Below are positions 23,996 to 34,778 of a stretch of 64,000 nt of DNA, in pieces. Every line of letters begins with the position of its first letter. Within the stretch, counting starts at the first letter, position 1. This stretch comes from Hyphomicrobiales bacterium (GTDB lineage Bacteria > Pseudomonadota > Alphaproteobacteria > Rhizobiales > Rhizobiaceae): positions 1 through 64,000 of the forward strand of contig UBXV01000027.1 of assembly GCA_900469625.1 (NCBI GenBank), in the 5' to 3' direction. The translations under genes and the position numbers were made by a program. The notes beneath the pieces are model-generated. The model did not search any database and had not been told where the DNA came from. It was given only the letters and a program-made list of their open reading frames with translations.

Positions 23996-25839
23996 TCGAG
24001 TTCATTGCCGAAAATCTGGCGCCGATCATGTTCGTGTCGCTGATCGTGTTTCTGCTCCTGGGTTACCCGGTCGCCTTCTCGCTCGCAGCCAACGGCCTTC
24101 TGTTCTTCATCATCGGCGTCGAGCTCGCACCGCTCTCCGACTCTATCAACCTTTCCTGGCCCCTGCTCAACGCATTGCCTGACCGGTTCTGGGGGGTGAT
24201 GTCGAACGACACATTGCTCGCCATCCCCTTCTTTACCTTCATGGGGATCGTGCTCGAGAAATCGGGCATGGCGGAAGACCTGCTCGACACGATCGGCCAG
24301 CTCTTCGGCCCGATCCGCGGCGGCCTCGCCTATGCGGTCATCTTCGTGGGCGCTCTGCTTGCAGCCACCACCGGTGTCGTTGCTGCCTCGGTCATCGCCA
24401 TGGGCCTGATCTCGCTGCCGATCATGCTGCGCTACGGCTATGACCGGAGGGTCGCGTCAGGCGTAATTGCCGCTTCAGGCACGCTTGCCCAGATCATCCC
24501 ACCGTCGCTGGTGCTCATCGTTCTTGCCGACCAGCTCGGCCGCTCGGTCGGCGACATGTACGCCGGCGCGCTCATCCCGGGTCTGGTGCTGACCGGCCTC
24601 TACATGGGCTATATCCTGCTGATGTCGTTCCTCAGGCGCGACTCCATGCCAGCTCTGCCGCTCGAAGCCCGCACACTGGGCTCCGGCGTCACCTCGCTTG
24701 CCGTCGCCCTCGTGGTCGCTGCCGCCTTCGCCTATGGCGCCCATGTCTATCTCTACCCGACGCATGGCGCCAATGCGGACATCTTGGGTGCCACGGCCGG
24801 TGTCGCCTTCATCTATGTCGTCGCCCTCATCGACAAGGGCTTCAAGATCAATGCGATGTCCAGGCTTGCCCAACAGGTCATCATCGTCCTGATCCCGCCG
24901 CTGGCCCTGATCTTCCTGGTGCTCGGCACCATCTTCCTCGGCATCGCCACGCCGACGGAAGGCGGCGCAATGGGTGCCGTGGGCGCGTTGATCATGGCCG
25001 CCGCCAAGAGCCGCCTCAACATGGAGGTCGTGCGCGGGGCCCTTACGGCCACGACGCGGCTTTCGGCCTTCGTGCTGTTCATCCTGATCGGTGCGCGCGT
25101 CTTCTCGCTGACCTTCTACGGCGTCAACGGGCACATCTGGGTCGAACATCTGCTGACGGCGATGCCGGGCGGCGAAACCGGCTTCCTGATCGCCGTCAAC
25201 ATCCTCGTCTTCTTCCTGGCGTTCTTCCTGGATTTCTTCGAGCTTGCCTTCATCATCGTGCCGCTCTTGGCGCCGGCTGCCGACAAGCTCGGCATCGACC
25301 TGATCTGGTTCGGCGTCCTGCTCGGCATCAACATGCAGACGAGCTTCATGCATCCGCCCTTCGGCTTTGCGCTTTTCTACCTGCGCTCGGTCGCCGCCAA
25401 GGTGCCCTATCTCGACAAGATCACCGGCAAGAACATCCAGCCGGTGACCACGGCGCAGATCTACTGGGGCGCCGTGCCCTTCGTCTGCATCCAGGTGCTG
25501 ATGGTGGGACTGACGATCATGTTCCCGCAGATGGTGATGCACTACAAGGGAACGGGCACTGCGGTCGATCCGAACACGATCAAGATCGAGGTGCCCGGCT
25601 TCGGCGCCGGCGGCGGTCTCGGCCTGCCCGACAATGGCGGCGGTCTCGGACTACCCGGCGGCTTGCAGCTCCCCGGCGGCAGCCCGCTCGACCAGAAACC
25701 GGCAGACCAGGGAGGGGGCGCACAGCCACAGACCGCCCCCTCGAACGACCTCAGCCAGCCGCCGTCGTTTGGCGGAACGGGTGCGCAGCCGCAGCCGGCA
25801 CCATCAAACGATCTCAGCCAGCCGCCTTCGTTCAAGTAG
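23992..25839 (+). CDS. TRAP transporter large permease (DctM type), extended
   Basis: 615 residues; a standard DctM is about 430. The core has the expected hydrophobic segments and the conserved 'FLLLGYPVAFSLAANGLLFF', 'PFFTFMGIVLEKSGMAEDLL', 'GLAYAVIFVGALLAATTGVVAASV' and 'IPPSLVLIVLADQLG' regions. The extra length comes from a middle insertion with additional membrane segments (about 220-300), as in the TakM-type of 2-oxoacid transporters, and from a low-complexity tail (about 537-615) of Gly/Pro/Asn/Gln with the decapeptide SNDLSQPPSF repeated near the end. The binding protein is not in this operon but on the opposite strand 0.9 kb away. A terminator follows. Confidence 0.9.
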   Translation: MIEFIAENLAPIMFVSLIVFLLLGYPVAFSLAANGLLFFIIGVELAPLSDSINLSWPLLNALPDRFWGVMSNDTLLAIPFFTFMGIVLEKSGMAEDLLDTIGQLFGPIRGGLAYAVIFVGALLAATTGVVAASVIAMGLISLPIMLRYGYDRRVASGVIAASGTLAQIIPPSLVLIVLADQLGRSVGDMYAGALIPGLVLTGLYMGYILLMSFLRRDSMPALPLEARTLGSGVTSLAVALVVAAAFAYGAHVYLYPTHGANADILGATAGVAFIYVVALIDKGFKINAMSRLAQQVIIVLIPPLALIFLVLGTIFLGIATPTEGGAMGAVGALIMAAAKSRLNMEVVRGALTATTRLSAFVLFILIGARVFSLTFYGVNGHIWVEHLLTAMPGGETGFLIAVNILVFFLAFFLDFFELAFIIVPLLAPAADKLGIDLIWFGVLLGINMQTSFMHPPFGFALFYLRSVAAKVPYLDKITGKNIQPVTTAQIYWGAVPFVCIQVLMVGLTIMFPQMVMHYKGTGTAVDPNTIKIEVPGFGAGGGLGLPDNGGGLGLPGGLQLPGGSPLDQKPADQGGGAQPQTAPSNDLSQPPSFGGTGAQPQPAPSNDLSQPPSFK

Positions 25840-25861
25840 GCGACCGGTAGACGGAAATGCG

Positions 25862-25889
25862 AAGGGCGGCCCATCGGCCGCCCTTTTTC
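25862..25889 (+). terminator. Terminator of the TRAP permease operon
   Basis: AAGGGCGGCC / GGCCGCCCTT perfect hairpin with a CATC loop, running into a T5 tract, 22 bases after the stop. Confidence 0.85.
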
Positions 25890-25937
25890 TTCTATGGAAC
25901 GCGATAACTCATGGTCACCGGGAAGCCTCGGCACCAG

Positions 25938-26072
25938 CCAGAAACTCCCTCATTCCTGTGCTCGTCACAGGCACCCATCCAGATCAAGTCCTTGAGCTGA
26001 AAAGGTTTTCTGACCCCTGATGCCGTCGGGCTGCTGGATCCCCGCCACAAGGGCGAGGATGAGGGAGAGTGG
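25938..26072. repeat. Rhizobial mosaic intergenic repeat (RIME-like), copy C
   Basis: Complete copy. Terminal inverted repeat ACTCCCTCATTCCT ... AGGATGAGGGAGAGT, an inner CTGTG...CACAG hairpin near the left end, then AAGTCCTTGAGCTG, TTTTCTGACCCCTGATG, GTCGGGCTGCTGGATCCCCG and CCACAAGGGCGAGG blocks. Lies between the TRAP operon and the cupin gene. Confidence 0.7.
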
Positions 26073-26177
26073 GGGTCATCCTGGCACCAAAAATTGGCCG
26101 TCGAGACTTGCCAAGCGGCTACAGGCACGCCCGCGAACCACGTCCCGCCGATACCTGCCAGTCGAGCGACGCGCGCC

Positions 26178-26591
26178 TCACTCGATCCGCTTTGCCGGAT
26201 TGTCGCGATACCAGTCGACGATCATGGGCATCGCCTCCTCGAAGGGGCCGCCGACATACACGTTGAGCAGCCCCATCCGGGCCTGGCTCTCGTTCCTGAA
26301 GTCATGCATCGTCCCACGCGGGATGACGAACAGCGAGCCCTTTGGCTTGCGGTACCAGGTGTCGCCGACGAGGACGCTGGCGGTCCCCTCGATCACGTAG
26401 AAGATCTCATCATTATCGTCGTGCTTGTGGGCGCCCGGCCCCTCGTGGCGGGCCTCCAGCCACCATTCCGAGATCGAAAATCGACCAGCGGTTTCTGCGC
26501 CATCGGCTTTGAACACGGCCTGGATCGCGCCCATGTCGTAACGCCGGCCCTCGTCCGGACCGAGCACGACCGATTGGCCCTCGCTTGGCAT
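26178..26591 (-). CDS. Cupin-domain protein
   Basis: 137-residue single-domain cupin (double-stranded beta-helix). Metal-site motif 1 is complete (H55-x-H57-x4-E62 in HKHDDNDEIFYVIEG, with G at the end) and motif 2 keeps the histidine H96 in PRGTMHDFRN, so a divalent metal is probably bound. Substrate cannot be inferred; such proteins range from small dioxygenases and isomerases to sugar-binding proteins. The ATG at 26591 is preceded by GGAGGAAGAGCC. It lies on the same strand just downstream of the TRAP binding protein but past that gene's terminator, so it is probably transcribed independently or by read-through. Confidence 0.8.
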   Translation of the reverse strand: MPSEGQSVVLGPDEGRRYDMGAIQAVFKADGAETAGRFSISEWWLEARHEGPGAHKHDDNDEIFYVIEGTASVLVGDTWYRKPKGSLFVIPRGTMHDFRNESQARMGLLNVYVGGPFEEAMPMIVDWYRDNPAKRIE

Positions 26592-26676
26592 GGCTCTTCC
26601 TCCGTCCTGTTGAGGCAGCAACCCTACCACGAAACGTGGCTTGCCGTGGACCGCATTGCGCTGTGAGCACCGAAAC

Positions 26677-26712
26677 GAAAAAGCCGCCCGCGACATACGT
26701 CGCGAGCGGCCG
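26677..26712 (-). terminator. Terminator of the TRAP binding-protein gene
   Basis: On the minus strand GCCGCTCGCGAC / GTCGCGGGCGGC hairpin with a GTAT loop and a wobble pair, followed by TTTTTCGTTT, 26 bases after the stop. Confidence 0.85.
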
Positions 26713-26737
26713 GGTTCGTCTGCAACACGCGGTTAGC

Positions 26738-28222
<1,485 letters not shown>

Positions 28223-29251
28223 CTACAGCTCAGCCGAAGAAGCCCAGAGGTTGACGTCGGCTTCGCGGGCGTAGAGGTCGATCTCGGCCAGTTCATCTGC
28301 CGTGAACGTGTCGTTTTCGAGTGCCTTGACACAATCGACGATCTGCTCGGACCGGCTGGCGCCGATCAGTGCGGAGGTGATGCGACCGCCGCGCAGTACC
28401 CAGGCCAGCGCCATCTGCGCCAGCGTCTGGCCGCGCTTTTCGGCAATGCCGTTCAGCTTGCGGATGTTGTCGATGATTTCGGGCCGGATGAACTCCTTCT
28501 TGAGGAAGTGGTTCTGTGCGGCGCGGCTGTCGGTCGGAATGCCGCCGAGATACTTGGTCGTCAGCATGCCCTGGGCGAGCGGCGAGAACACGATCGAGCC
28601 GATGCCGAGCTCTTCGAGCGTGTGCACCAGGCCGTCATCCTCGATCCAGCGGTTGAGCATGGAATAGCTCGGCTGGTGGATCACGCAGGGCGTTCCAAGG
28701 TCCTTCAGGATCGCGGCCGCCTCGCGGGTGCGCTGCGAATTGTAGGAGGAGATGCCGACATAGAGCGCACGGCCCGAACGCACGATATGGTCGAGCGCGC
28801 CGCAGGTCTCTTCAAGCGGCGTGTCCGGGTCGAAGCGGTGCGAATAGAAGATGTCGACATAGTCGAGGCCCATGCGCTTCAGGCTCTGGTCGCAGGACGC
28901 GATCAGATACTTGCGGCTGCCCCATTCGCCATAGGGACCCGGCCACATGTCGTAGCCGGCCTTGGAGGAGATGATCAGCTCGTCGCGCAGATGCGCGAAA
29001 TCGGTGCGCATGATCTCGCCGAAGGCAGTTTCGGCCGAGCCCGGAGGCGGGCCGTAATTGTTGGCAAGATCGAAATGGGTGATGCCGAGATCGAACGCGG
29101 TGCGGCACATGTCGACCTTGCGATCATGCGGCGTGTCACCGCCGAAATTGTGCCAGAGCCCGAGCGAAATCGCCGGCAGCTTCAACCCCGAGCGGCCGAC
29201 GCGGTTATATTTCATGGTGTCGTAGCGGTTTTCCGCCGGTAGCCAGGTCAT
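28223..29251 (-). CDS. Aldo/keto reductase, Gpr/YghZ type (L-glyceraldehyde 3-phosphate reductase)
   Basis: 342-residue TIM-barrel NADPH reductase. The start 'MKYNRVGRSGLKLPAISLGLWHNFG' is closely like E. coli YghZ (Gpr), which reduces L-glyceraldehyde 3-phosphate. The aldo/keto catalytic tetrad is intact: D61, Y66, K97 and H138. The start is the ATG at 29251 with GGAGGAATTGCG upstream. It follows the mannoside operon on the same strand, after a 288-base gap occupied by a mosaic repeat, so it may be a late member or an independent gene. In sugar clusters such enzymes often reduce keto-sugar or aldehyde intermediates. Confidence 0.88.
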   Translation of the reverse strand: MTWLPAENRYDTMKYNRVGRSGLKLPAISLGLWHNFGGDTPHDRKVDMCRTAFDLGITHFDLANNYGPPPGSAETAFGEIMRTDFAHLRDELIISSKAGYDMWPGPYGEWGSRKYLIASCDQSLKRMGLDYVDIFYSHRFDPDTPLEETCGALDHIVRSGRALYVGISSYNSQRTREAAAILKDLGTPCVIHQPSYSMLNRWIEDDGLVHTLEELGIGSIVFSPLAQGMLTTKYLGGIPTDSRAAQNHFLKKEFIRPEIIDNIRKLNGIAEKRGQTLAQMALAWVLRGGRITSALIGASRSEQIVDCVKALENDTFTADELAEIDLYAREADVNLWASSAEL

Positions 29252-29398
29252 CGCAATTCCTCCGCGATCCGTATCAAGATGGCGGCAGGCAGCCACCACC
29301 CCTTTAAAACGACAAGGGTCTCCGCGATCGCGGAAACCCAAACTTGCTGTCAAAGCCATCTCTAATCATCGAACGCACGCGTGGGAAGCTTTGCGCCT

Positions 29399-29532
29399 GC
29401 CGAAATCTCCGTCATTCCGCTGCTTGCCACAGGAATTGAGCCAGCCCAAGTCCTTGGGCTGGAAAGTCTTTTGACCCTGATGACGTCGGGTCGCTGGATC
29501 CCCGCCACATGGGCGAGGACGAGGGAGAATGG
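29399..29532. repeat. Rhizobial mosaic intergenic repeat (RIME-like), copy D
   Basis: Nearly complete copy: left end TCTCCGTCATTCC, inner CAGCCCAAGTCCTTGGGCTG hairpin, TCTTTTGACCCTGATGACGT, GTCGCTGGATCCCCGCCACA and right end GGGCGAGGACGAGGGAGAA. It separates the dehydrogenase gene at 29540 from the reductase gene and is followed immediately (8 bases) by the dehydrogenase stop. Confidence 0.7.
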
Positions 29533-29539
29533 ACGGCCG

Positions 29540-30718
29540 CTATGAAGCGGCAGCCGCACGATTTCCCGCTATCTCTTCTTCCGCCTCGATCAGCAGCGCC
29601 CTCGCCTCCTCGATGCCGAGTGCTGCCGGCTGGGTGCAGGTGGTCGAAAGCTCGATGAAGCGGCCTTCCTGCCCGGATTTCAGGATCGACACCATGACGT
29701 CGACGCCGTGCAGCGCGCGCTCCAGCGAGCAGCGGGCGTCGCGGCCTTCCATGATGGCGATCGCCATGTCGGCAAGGCCCGCCGTGCGGTAGTTCGCCAT
29801 CGGCCCCTGCGGGTGCTCCTGGTTTTCGACCGCGAAGGGATGATCCCACATCTCGAGCGGCTGAATGTTCTTGTCGCGTCCGCTGACCTCGACCTTGCCG
29901 CCGAAGAAGTTGGGATCGGGCAAGAAGAGCGAACCTTCGGTGCCGTAGAGTTCCATGTTGGCGTGGCGGTGCGACCATACATCCCAGCTTGCCGACAGCG
30001 TGATCGTCGCGCCGTTCTGGAACTCCAGCAACGCATGGATGTTGGTCGGCGTCTTCACCGGGATTTCCTCGCCCTTGCGCGGCTCGCTGGTGATCGTGCG
30101 CGTGGGGTTGGCCATCGAGGTGAGCGCCGCAACGCGCTTTACCGGGCCGATGAGGTTGATCAGGTTGGCGATATAATACGGCCCGAGATCGAGGATCGGG
30201 CCGCCGCCGGGCAGGAAGAAGAAATCCGGGTTCGGATGCCACATCTCCATGCCCGGGCTCATGACGTGGCACGTGCCTGACGTGACACGGCCGATCGTGC
30301 CGGCGTCGATCGTGCTGCGGGCCAGTTGATGCGCGCCGCCGAGGAAGGTGTCGGGGGCACAGCCGACGGTCAGGCCCTTTGCCTTGGCGAGAGCGCGCAG
30401 CTCCTCGCCCTGTTCCAGCGACAGGACCAGCGGCTTTTCCGAGTAGACATGCTTGCCCGCCTCCAGAATGCGCTTCGATACCGGGAAATGCGCGTCAGGG
30501 ATCGTCAGGTTGACGACGATATCGACATCGGGATCGGCAAGCAGCGCCTCGATGCTCAAGGCCCTGACGCCATACTCAGTGGCGCGGGCTTCCGCTGCCG
30601 CCGGATTGATATCCGCGCAGGCGACGACCTTGATGCCCTTGAAGAGCGGCGCCAGCGAAAAATAGGTGGTGGAGATGTTGCCGCATCCGATGATGCCGAC
30701 GCCAAGTTCCTTGGTCAT
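29540..30718 (-). CDS. Gfo/Idh/MocA-family sugar dehydrogenase
   Basis: 392 residues. N-terminal Rossmann fold with the NAD(P) motif GVGIIGCGNIS (about 6-16), the E-K-P signature at 94-96 (VYSEKPLVLS) that provides the catalytic-region lysine, and a C-terminal alpha/beta domain with 'GGGPILDLGPYYIANLINLIGP' at about 170-191. This family oxidises or reduces a hydroxyl on a sugar, inositol or sugar acid. It is the eighth gene of the leftward carbohydrate operon; the upstream isomerase gene ends 16 bases before its ATG. Pairing of such a dehydrogenase with a TIM-barrel isomerase is typical of 3-keto-sugar or inositol-like pathways, which is an inference here. Confidence 0.88.
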   Translation of the reverse strand: MTKELGVGIIGCGNISTTYFSLAPLFKGIKVVACADINPAAAEARATEYGVRALSIEALLADPDVDIVVNLTIPDAHFPVSKRILEAGKHVYSEKPLVLSLEQGEELRALAKAKGLTVGCAPDTFLGGAHQLARSTIDAGTIGRVTSGTCHVMSPGMEMWHPNPDFFFLPGGGPILDLGPYYIANLINLIGPVKRVAALTSMANPTRTITSEPRKGEEIPVKTPTNIHALLEFQNGATITLSASWDVWSHRHANMELYGTEGSLFLPDPNFFGGKVEVSGRDKNIQPLEMWDHPFAVENQEHPQGPMANYRTAGLADMAIAIMEGRDARCSLERALHGVDVMVSILKSGQEGRFIELSTTCTQPAALGIEEARALLIEAEEEIAGNRAAAAS

Positions 30719-30734
30719 GGACTGAACCTGCTTT

Positions 30735-31496
30735 TCAATAGGATTGAATGGAGAAGAGCGAGCGCTTGGCGAAGCGCTTGAAATCGCTAGGATTGTCGTG
30801 CTCGGCGATGAAGTAGCGCGCCCTGGTGCCCGACAGCGCCTTGAACAGGCCCTTCCAGTCGACGGTGCCGTCGCCGACATCGGCCCAGCCGTCCTCGTCC
30901 TTCTTCTCGCCCGATGGCGCGATGTCCTTCACGTGTACGGCGGTGATGCGGTCGGCATATTTCGTGATCCAGGCGATCGGGTCGGCACCGCCGCGGATGA
31001 TCCAGGCGATGTCCGCCTCCCAGGAAAGATCCGGCCCGCCGGCAAAGATCAGATCCTGCGGGATGCTGCCGTCCGGCAGGGCTGCAAATTCGAAGTCGTG
31101 GTTGTGCCAGCCGAAGATCAGGCCCGCGTCACGATAGGGCTTGCCAGCCTTTTGCAGCCGCTCGCCGAAGGCGCGCCAGCCGGCGGCATCCGTCGGGCGG
31201 TTTTCGGGCAGCAGATAGGGGCAGTAGATCGCGCGGATGCCGAGCGCGCTCGCGATTTCGAGCACACGCGCCGGGTCGCTCTCCAGCATGTCCAGGCCGA
31301 AATGTGCCGTCGGCATGGCAAGACCATTGTCGTCGAGGCCGCTCTTGAAGCTGGCGATCTCGGCATCGCTCAGCGCCGCGTAGAGCGCGCCATAGCCTTC
31401 GACCTGGCTGTAACCGGCGTCACCCAGCGCCTTCAGCACATTCTCGAAAGGCGGGAAATTGCGGGCACTGTAGAGCTGGAAACTGACGTCTTTCAT
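30735..31496 (-). CDS. Sugar phosphate isomerase/epimerase-like TIM-barrel protein
   Basis: 253 residues of the xylose-isomerase-like TIM-barrel superfamily (AP_endonuc_2 fold). Recognisable segments are 'VSFQLYSARNFPPFENVLKALGDAGYSQVEGYG' at the start, 'GLIFGWHNHDFEF' and the metal-site strand 'ITAVHVKDIAPSG' followed by 'DVGDGTVDW'. The H-x-K-D and the D-V-G-x-G patterns are those of the IolE/IolI/hydroxypyruvate isomerase group. Likely acts with the downstream dehydrogenase on a keto-sugar. The ATG at 31496 is preceded by GGAGGATTTTCG; the lyxose isomerase-like gene ends 20 bases upstream. Confidence 0.85.
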   Translation of the reverse strand: MKDVSFQLYSARNFPPFENVLKALGDAGYSQVEGYGALYAALSDAEIASFKSGLDDNGLAMPTAHFGLDMLESDPARVLEIASALGIRAIYCPYLLPENRPTDAAGWRAFGERLQKAGKPYRDAGLIFGWHNHDFEFAALPDGSIPQDLIFAGGPDLSWEADIAWIIRGGADPIAWITKYADRITAVHVKDIAPSGEKKDEDGWADVGDGTVDWKGLFKALSGTRARYFIAEHDNPSDFKRFAKRSLFSIQSY

Positions 31497-31516
31497 CGAA
31501 AATCCTCCTTGGGAAG

Positions 31517-32206
31517 TCACTTGATCCAGGCGTCGTAGTCCGACACCAGCAAATGCATGGGGCTCGCGTCCTCCTCGATCGCCGAGAAGCGGCCGACGGG
31601 TTCGCGGAAATAATTGTCGGTCAGGTCGTCGTTGACGGTCGAGACCTCGCCCATCAACACGTCGCCGCCTTCTGCCCAGAAGGCGTGCCAGTTGCCGGGC
31701 AAAAGCGTCACGCTTTCGCCGGGCATGAGCTTGAGCAGATCGCCGGCCTGCAGCCGTCTCAGCCGCGCATCGGTCGCAACCTCGACGTCGCTCTCCTCGT
31801 CGACGCTGCCGTCGGGCCTGGAGTTATACATCTGCAGCACCAGCGCGCCGCCGCCGCGATTGATGATGTCTTCGGTCTTGACCGCATGGCGGTGCAGCGG
31901 ATTGACCTGATCCTTGGCCGTGATCATCAGCTTTTCGGCGTAGATCATGCCCTGCCCGGTCTGCAGATTGGCGGCGTTGCCATTGCGCAGCGTGAAGAGC
32001 ACCAGCCCGAACTGGTCGAAGCGGCCCTTGCCATAATCGGTGATGTCCCAGCCGAGGCGGGCGTCGAGGATGGCCGGACAATCCGAGGCGACGCGCGATT
32101 TCATTTCCTCCGGCGACCAGTAGGCAAAGGGAGGCAGCGTGAAACCAAAACTCTTCATGAAGGCATCGCTCTCGGCGATGATGTCGTTGACGTGGCTGCG
32201 TTTCAT
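31517..32206 (-). CDS. D-lyxose/D-mannose isomerase family protein
   Basis: 229-residue cupin-fold isomerase of the size of known D-lyxose isomerases. The signature PLHRHAVKTEDIINRGGG (about 103-120) carries metal ligands H105, H107 and E112, with the fourth ligand H174 in GNWHAFW. Known family members interconvert D-lyxose and D-xylulose and also D-mannose and D-fructose. In an operon with a beta-mannosidase, mannose to fructose is the more likely reaction here. The ATG at 32206 lies 5 bases from the beta-mannosidase stop with AAAGGG overlapping it; an in-frame GTG three codons earlier is possible. Confidence 0.9.
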   Translation of the reverse strand: MKRSHVNDIIAESDAFMKSFGFTLPPFAYWSPEEMKSRVASDCPAILDARLGWDITDYGKGRFDQFGLVLFTLRNGNAANLQTGQGMIYAEKLMITAKDQVNPLHRHAVKTEDIINRGGGALVLQMYNSRPDGSVDEESDVEVATDARLRRLQAGDLLKLMPGESVTLLPGNWHAFWAEGGDVLMGEVSTVNDDLTDNYFREPVGRFSAIEEDASPMHLLVSDYDAWIK

Positions 32207-32211
32207 GGTGG

Positions 32212-34692
32212 TCACCCTTTCCCCTGGCAGGATTCGAGATCGAAGGCGGAAAAGCGCGGCAAGGCACCTGCGGCCAGCGTCGTCTTCGGCGTGAAGCGGA
32301 TGACGTTGGTTTCACCGGCGGTCAGATCAAAGGCGTTGTCGGAGTAGCGTCCTGCAACATCCGCCTCGATCATCACATGCAGGGCAAGGCCATCGGCAGT
32401 CACGGAAACGTCGAAAGCGCCGCTTTCCGCCGGTGCTACGTCGAGCGAAAGACCGGAGGGCTGCAGATCGAGCGCCTTGTAGGTGCCCGGCACATGATGC
32501 CCTTCGCCGCGCATGCCGTTCGATGCCTCGAACGACCAGAACAGCAGTGTATTTTTGGGAATGTCGCGCGCTGCCATGCTGACGAGTGTCGTGGCCCGGT
32601 CCGGTAAGCAAGTGCCGGCCGCTGCCATCAGCGGCTCGCGCTTGCCGTCAAGCGTCACGATGAAGGCCTGCAGTTCCACCGTCACCGGTGCGGCGGTGTC
32701 GTTGACCATGGAGAAAGCGATCTCCCTGCCGTCGGCGGAGGGTATCGCGGCAACGGCCACCGGCTGGAAGAAGCGGCGCACCATGTAATGCATCGCCTTC
32801 CAGCTGCCGCCATAGTCGAGGCTCGACCAGGAGGCGACCGGCCAGGTGTCGTTGAGCTGCCAGTAGAGCATGCCCATGCAATGGGGCTTCAGCGAGCGCC
32901 AGTAGTCGACGGCGGTCCGGATCGCCAGGCCCTGCTGGATCTGGCTCAGATAAACGAAGCTCGGGAAATCCTTTGGGAAGCGGAAATAGCGGAACATCGT
33001 CCCGGCGATGCGCTCGTTGCCGCCGACATTCTTCTGGTGGCTCTCGATCACTGGGGCGGCGATGTTGAGATCCTTCTCAGCCGCGAACTGCCGGATGACC
33101 GGCATCGAGGTATAGGACTGGAAACCGAACTCCGAGCAGAAGCGCGGCCGCACCGAACGATAATTGTCGAAAGACTTGTTCTCGTGCCAGACCGACCAAT
33201 AGTGCATGTCGCCAGAGCCATCGGAATGCCAGGCGTCGCCGAAATCGAGATAGCCGGATGCCGGACTCGACGGCCACCATGTCGCCTCCGGCAGCGCCGC
33301 CTTCAGCGCCACTTCAATGGTGCGGTTCAGCCGGTCATAGGAAACGAGATAGCGGTCACGGTCCTTGCGCGGCTCGTCGAACCAGGTGAGAGCGCCGACG
33401 AGCTCATTGTCGCCGCACCAGAGCGCGATCGACGGATGGGAGGACAGGCGCTTGACCTGATAGTCGACTTCGGCGGCGACATTGTCGAGGAAATCCGGCG
33501 TCGAGGGATAGAGATTGCAGGCGAACATGAAATCCTGCCAGACCATCAGGCCCAGCCGGTCGCAGAGATCGTAGAACCAGTCCGGCTCGTAGAAGCCGCC
33601 GCCCCACACGCGGATCATGTTCATGTTGGCATCGACCGCCGAGGTCAGAAGATCCTCGACCCCCTCGGGCGTCACCCGTGACACCAGCGCATCGGCCGGG
33701 ATCCAGTTGGCGCCGCGGCAAAAGATCTCGCGGCCGTTGACGCGGAAGGCAAAGCGGCTTCCCGCCCCGTCCTTGTCGGTCAGGAGCTCGATGGTGCGGA
33801 AACCGATCTGGCGCGTCACCTGCTCCTGCGGCACCTCGACCGTCAGCAGCGACAGGGCCTGTTCGCCGCTGCCGGCCGGCCACCAGCGCTTCGGCTCTGT
33901 CACGGTGAAGACGTGAGTGATCCGGGTCTCACCGGCACCGACGGTGCAATCGAGCCGTTCCCTCTGGTCGTCGAGCGAAAAATGAACGGGCAGGATGCCC
34001 GGCCCATCGGCAAAGAGCGTGACGGTCACCTGCAGGTCGACCGAGCCGTCGTCGAGCCACATCTGTCTTGTCGTCACATGCTCGATGAGGGCGATCTCCA
34101 GCCGGCGCAGAGAAAGCGTTCCATAGACGCCGAGTGGCGCAATCGCGATGTTCCAGTCCCAGCCGAAATGGCATTGCGGCTTTCGCAGCATATTGCCGTT
34201 GGCGATCGGCGAATTGCCGGGATGGTAAGGCACATAGAACGGCTGCGCCGCCTGGCGGCGCGCGCCTTCGGCAATTGCGGACGGCAGCACGATGCGGATG
34301 CGGTTTTCGCCAGCGACCAGCGCGCGCGACACGTCAGGCCGGTGGCGGCGGAAGCAATTGTCTGCCTCTAGCACCAGCCGGTCGTTGACGAAGACCGAGG
34401 CGACCGTGTCGATGCAGTCGAGGTCGAGATACCAGTAGCCGCCGAGATCACCGGCATCGATCGACACCACGCGCTCGATCACCCAGTCCTTGTGCGCCAC
34501 CCACTGCACGTCGTCCTCGTTGCGGCCGACATAGGGATCGTCGATGATGCCGGCCTTCAGCAACGCCGTGTGCACGTCGCCCGGGAGCGCCATCGGCGCG
34601 ACATGGCTTTGGTCGCCGGAAGCAAGCTGCCAGTCGCCGGATAGGTCGAGATGGCGCGCGGTTCGGTTGAGGTCCTCTGAGAGCATTTCCAT
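32212..34692 (-). CDS. Glycoside hydrolase family 2 beta-mannosidase
   Basis: 826-residue cytoplasmic enzyme releasing mannose from beta-mannosides. Sugar-binding jelly-roll domain (about 10-190; '[12 protein letters not shown]', '[16 protein letters not shown]', the last a beta-mannosidase hallmark), immunoglobulin-like domain, then a TIM barrel with '[10 protein letters not shown]' and '[15 protein letters not shown]'. The acid/base glutamate lies in [10 protein letters not shown] (about 431) and the nucleophile in [10 protein letters not shown] (about 521). These features select beta-mannosidase over beta-galactosidase or glucuronidase. Start placed at the ATG at 34692; a TTG at 34782 is in frame but overlaps the ATPase gene end. 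It is the fifth gene of the operon. Confidence 0.93.
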   Translation of the reverse strand: MEMLSEDLNRTARHLDLSGDWQLASGDQSHVAPMALPGDVHTALLKAGIIDDPYVGRNEDDVQWVAHKDWVIERVVSIDAGDLGGYWYLDLDCIDTVASVFVNDRLVLEADNCFRRHRPDVSRALVAGENRIRIVLPSAIAEGARRQAAQPFYVPYHPGNSPIANGNMLRKPQCHFGWDWNIAIAPLGVYGTLSLRRLEIALIEHVTTRQMWLDDGSVDLQVTVTLFADGPGILPVHFSLDDQRERLDCTVGAGETRITHVFTVTEPKRWWPAGSGEQALSLLTVEVPQEQVTRQIGFRTIELLTDKDGAGSRFAFRVNGREIFCRGANWIPADALVSRVTPEGVEDLLTSAVDANMNMIRVWGGGFYEPDWFYDLCDRLGLMVWQDFMFACNLYPSTPDFLDNVAAEVDYQVKRLSSHPSIALWCGDNELVGALTWFDEPRKDRDRYLVSYDRLNRTIEVALKAALPEATWWPSSPASGYLDFGDAWHSDGSGDMHYWSVWHENKSFDNYRSVRPRFCSEFGFQSYTSMPVIRQFAAEKDLNIAAPVIESHQKNVGGNERIAGTMFRYFRFPKDFPSFVYLSQIQQGLAIRTAVDYWRSLKPHCMGMLYWQLNDTWPVASWSSLDYGGSWKAMHYMVRRFFQPVAVAAIPSADGREIAFSMVNDTAAPVTVELQAFIVTLDGKREPLMAAAGTCLPDRATTLVSMAARDIPKNTLLFWSFEASNGMRGEGHHVPGTYKALDLQPSGLSLDVAPAESGAFDVSVTADGLALHVMIEADVAGRYSDNAFDLTAGETNVIRFTPKTTLAAGALPRFSAFDLESCQGKG

Positions 34693-34778
34693 ATTCCGTT
34701 GATCACCGGCAACAGTGCCGGCATGCCAGTCCTGCCGAAACGCGCGGGCGAATGGAAGCCGGCCCGTTTCCTCGTTGT

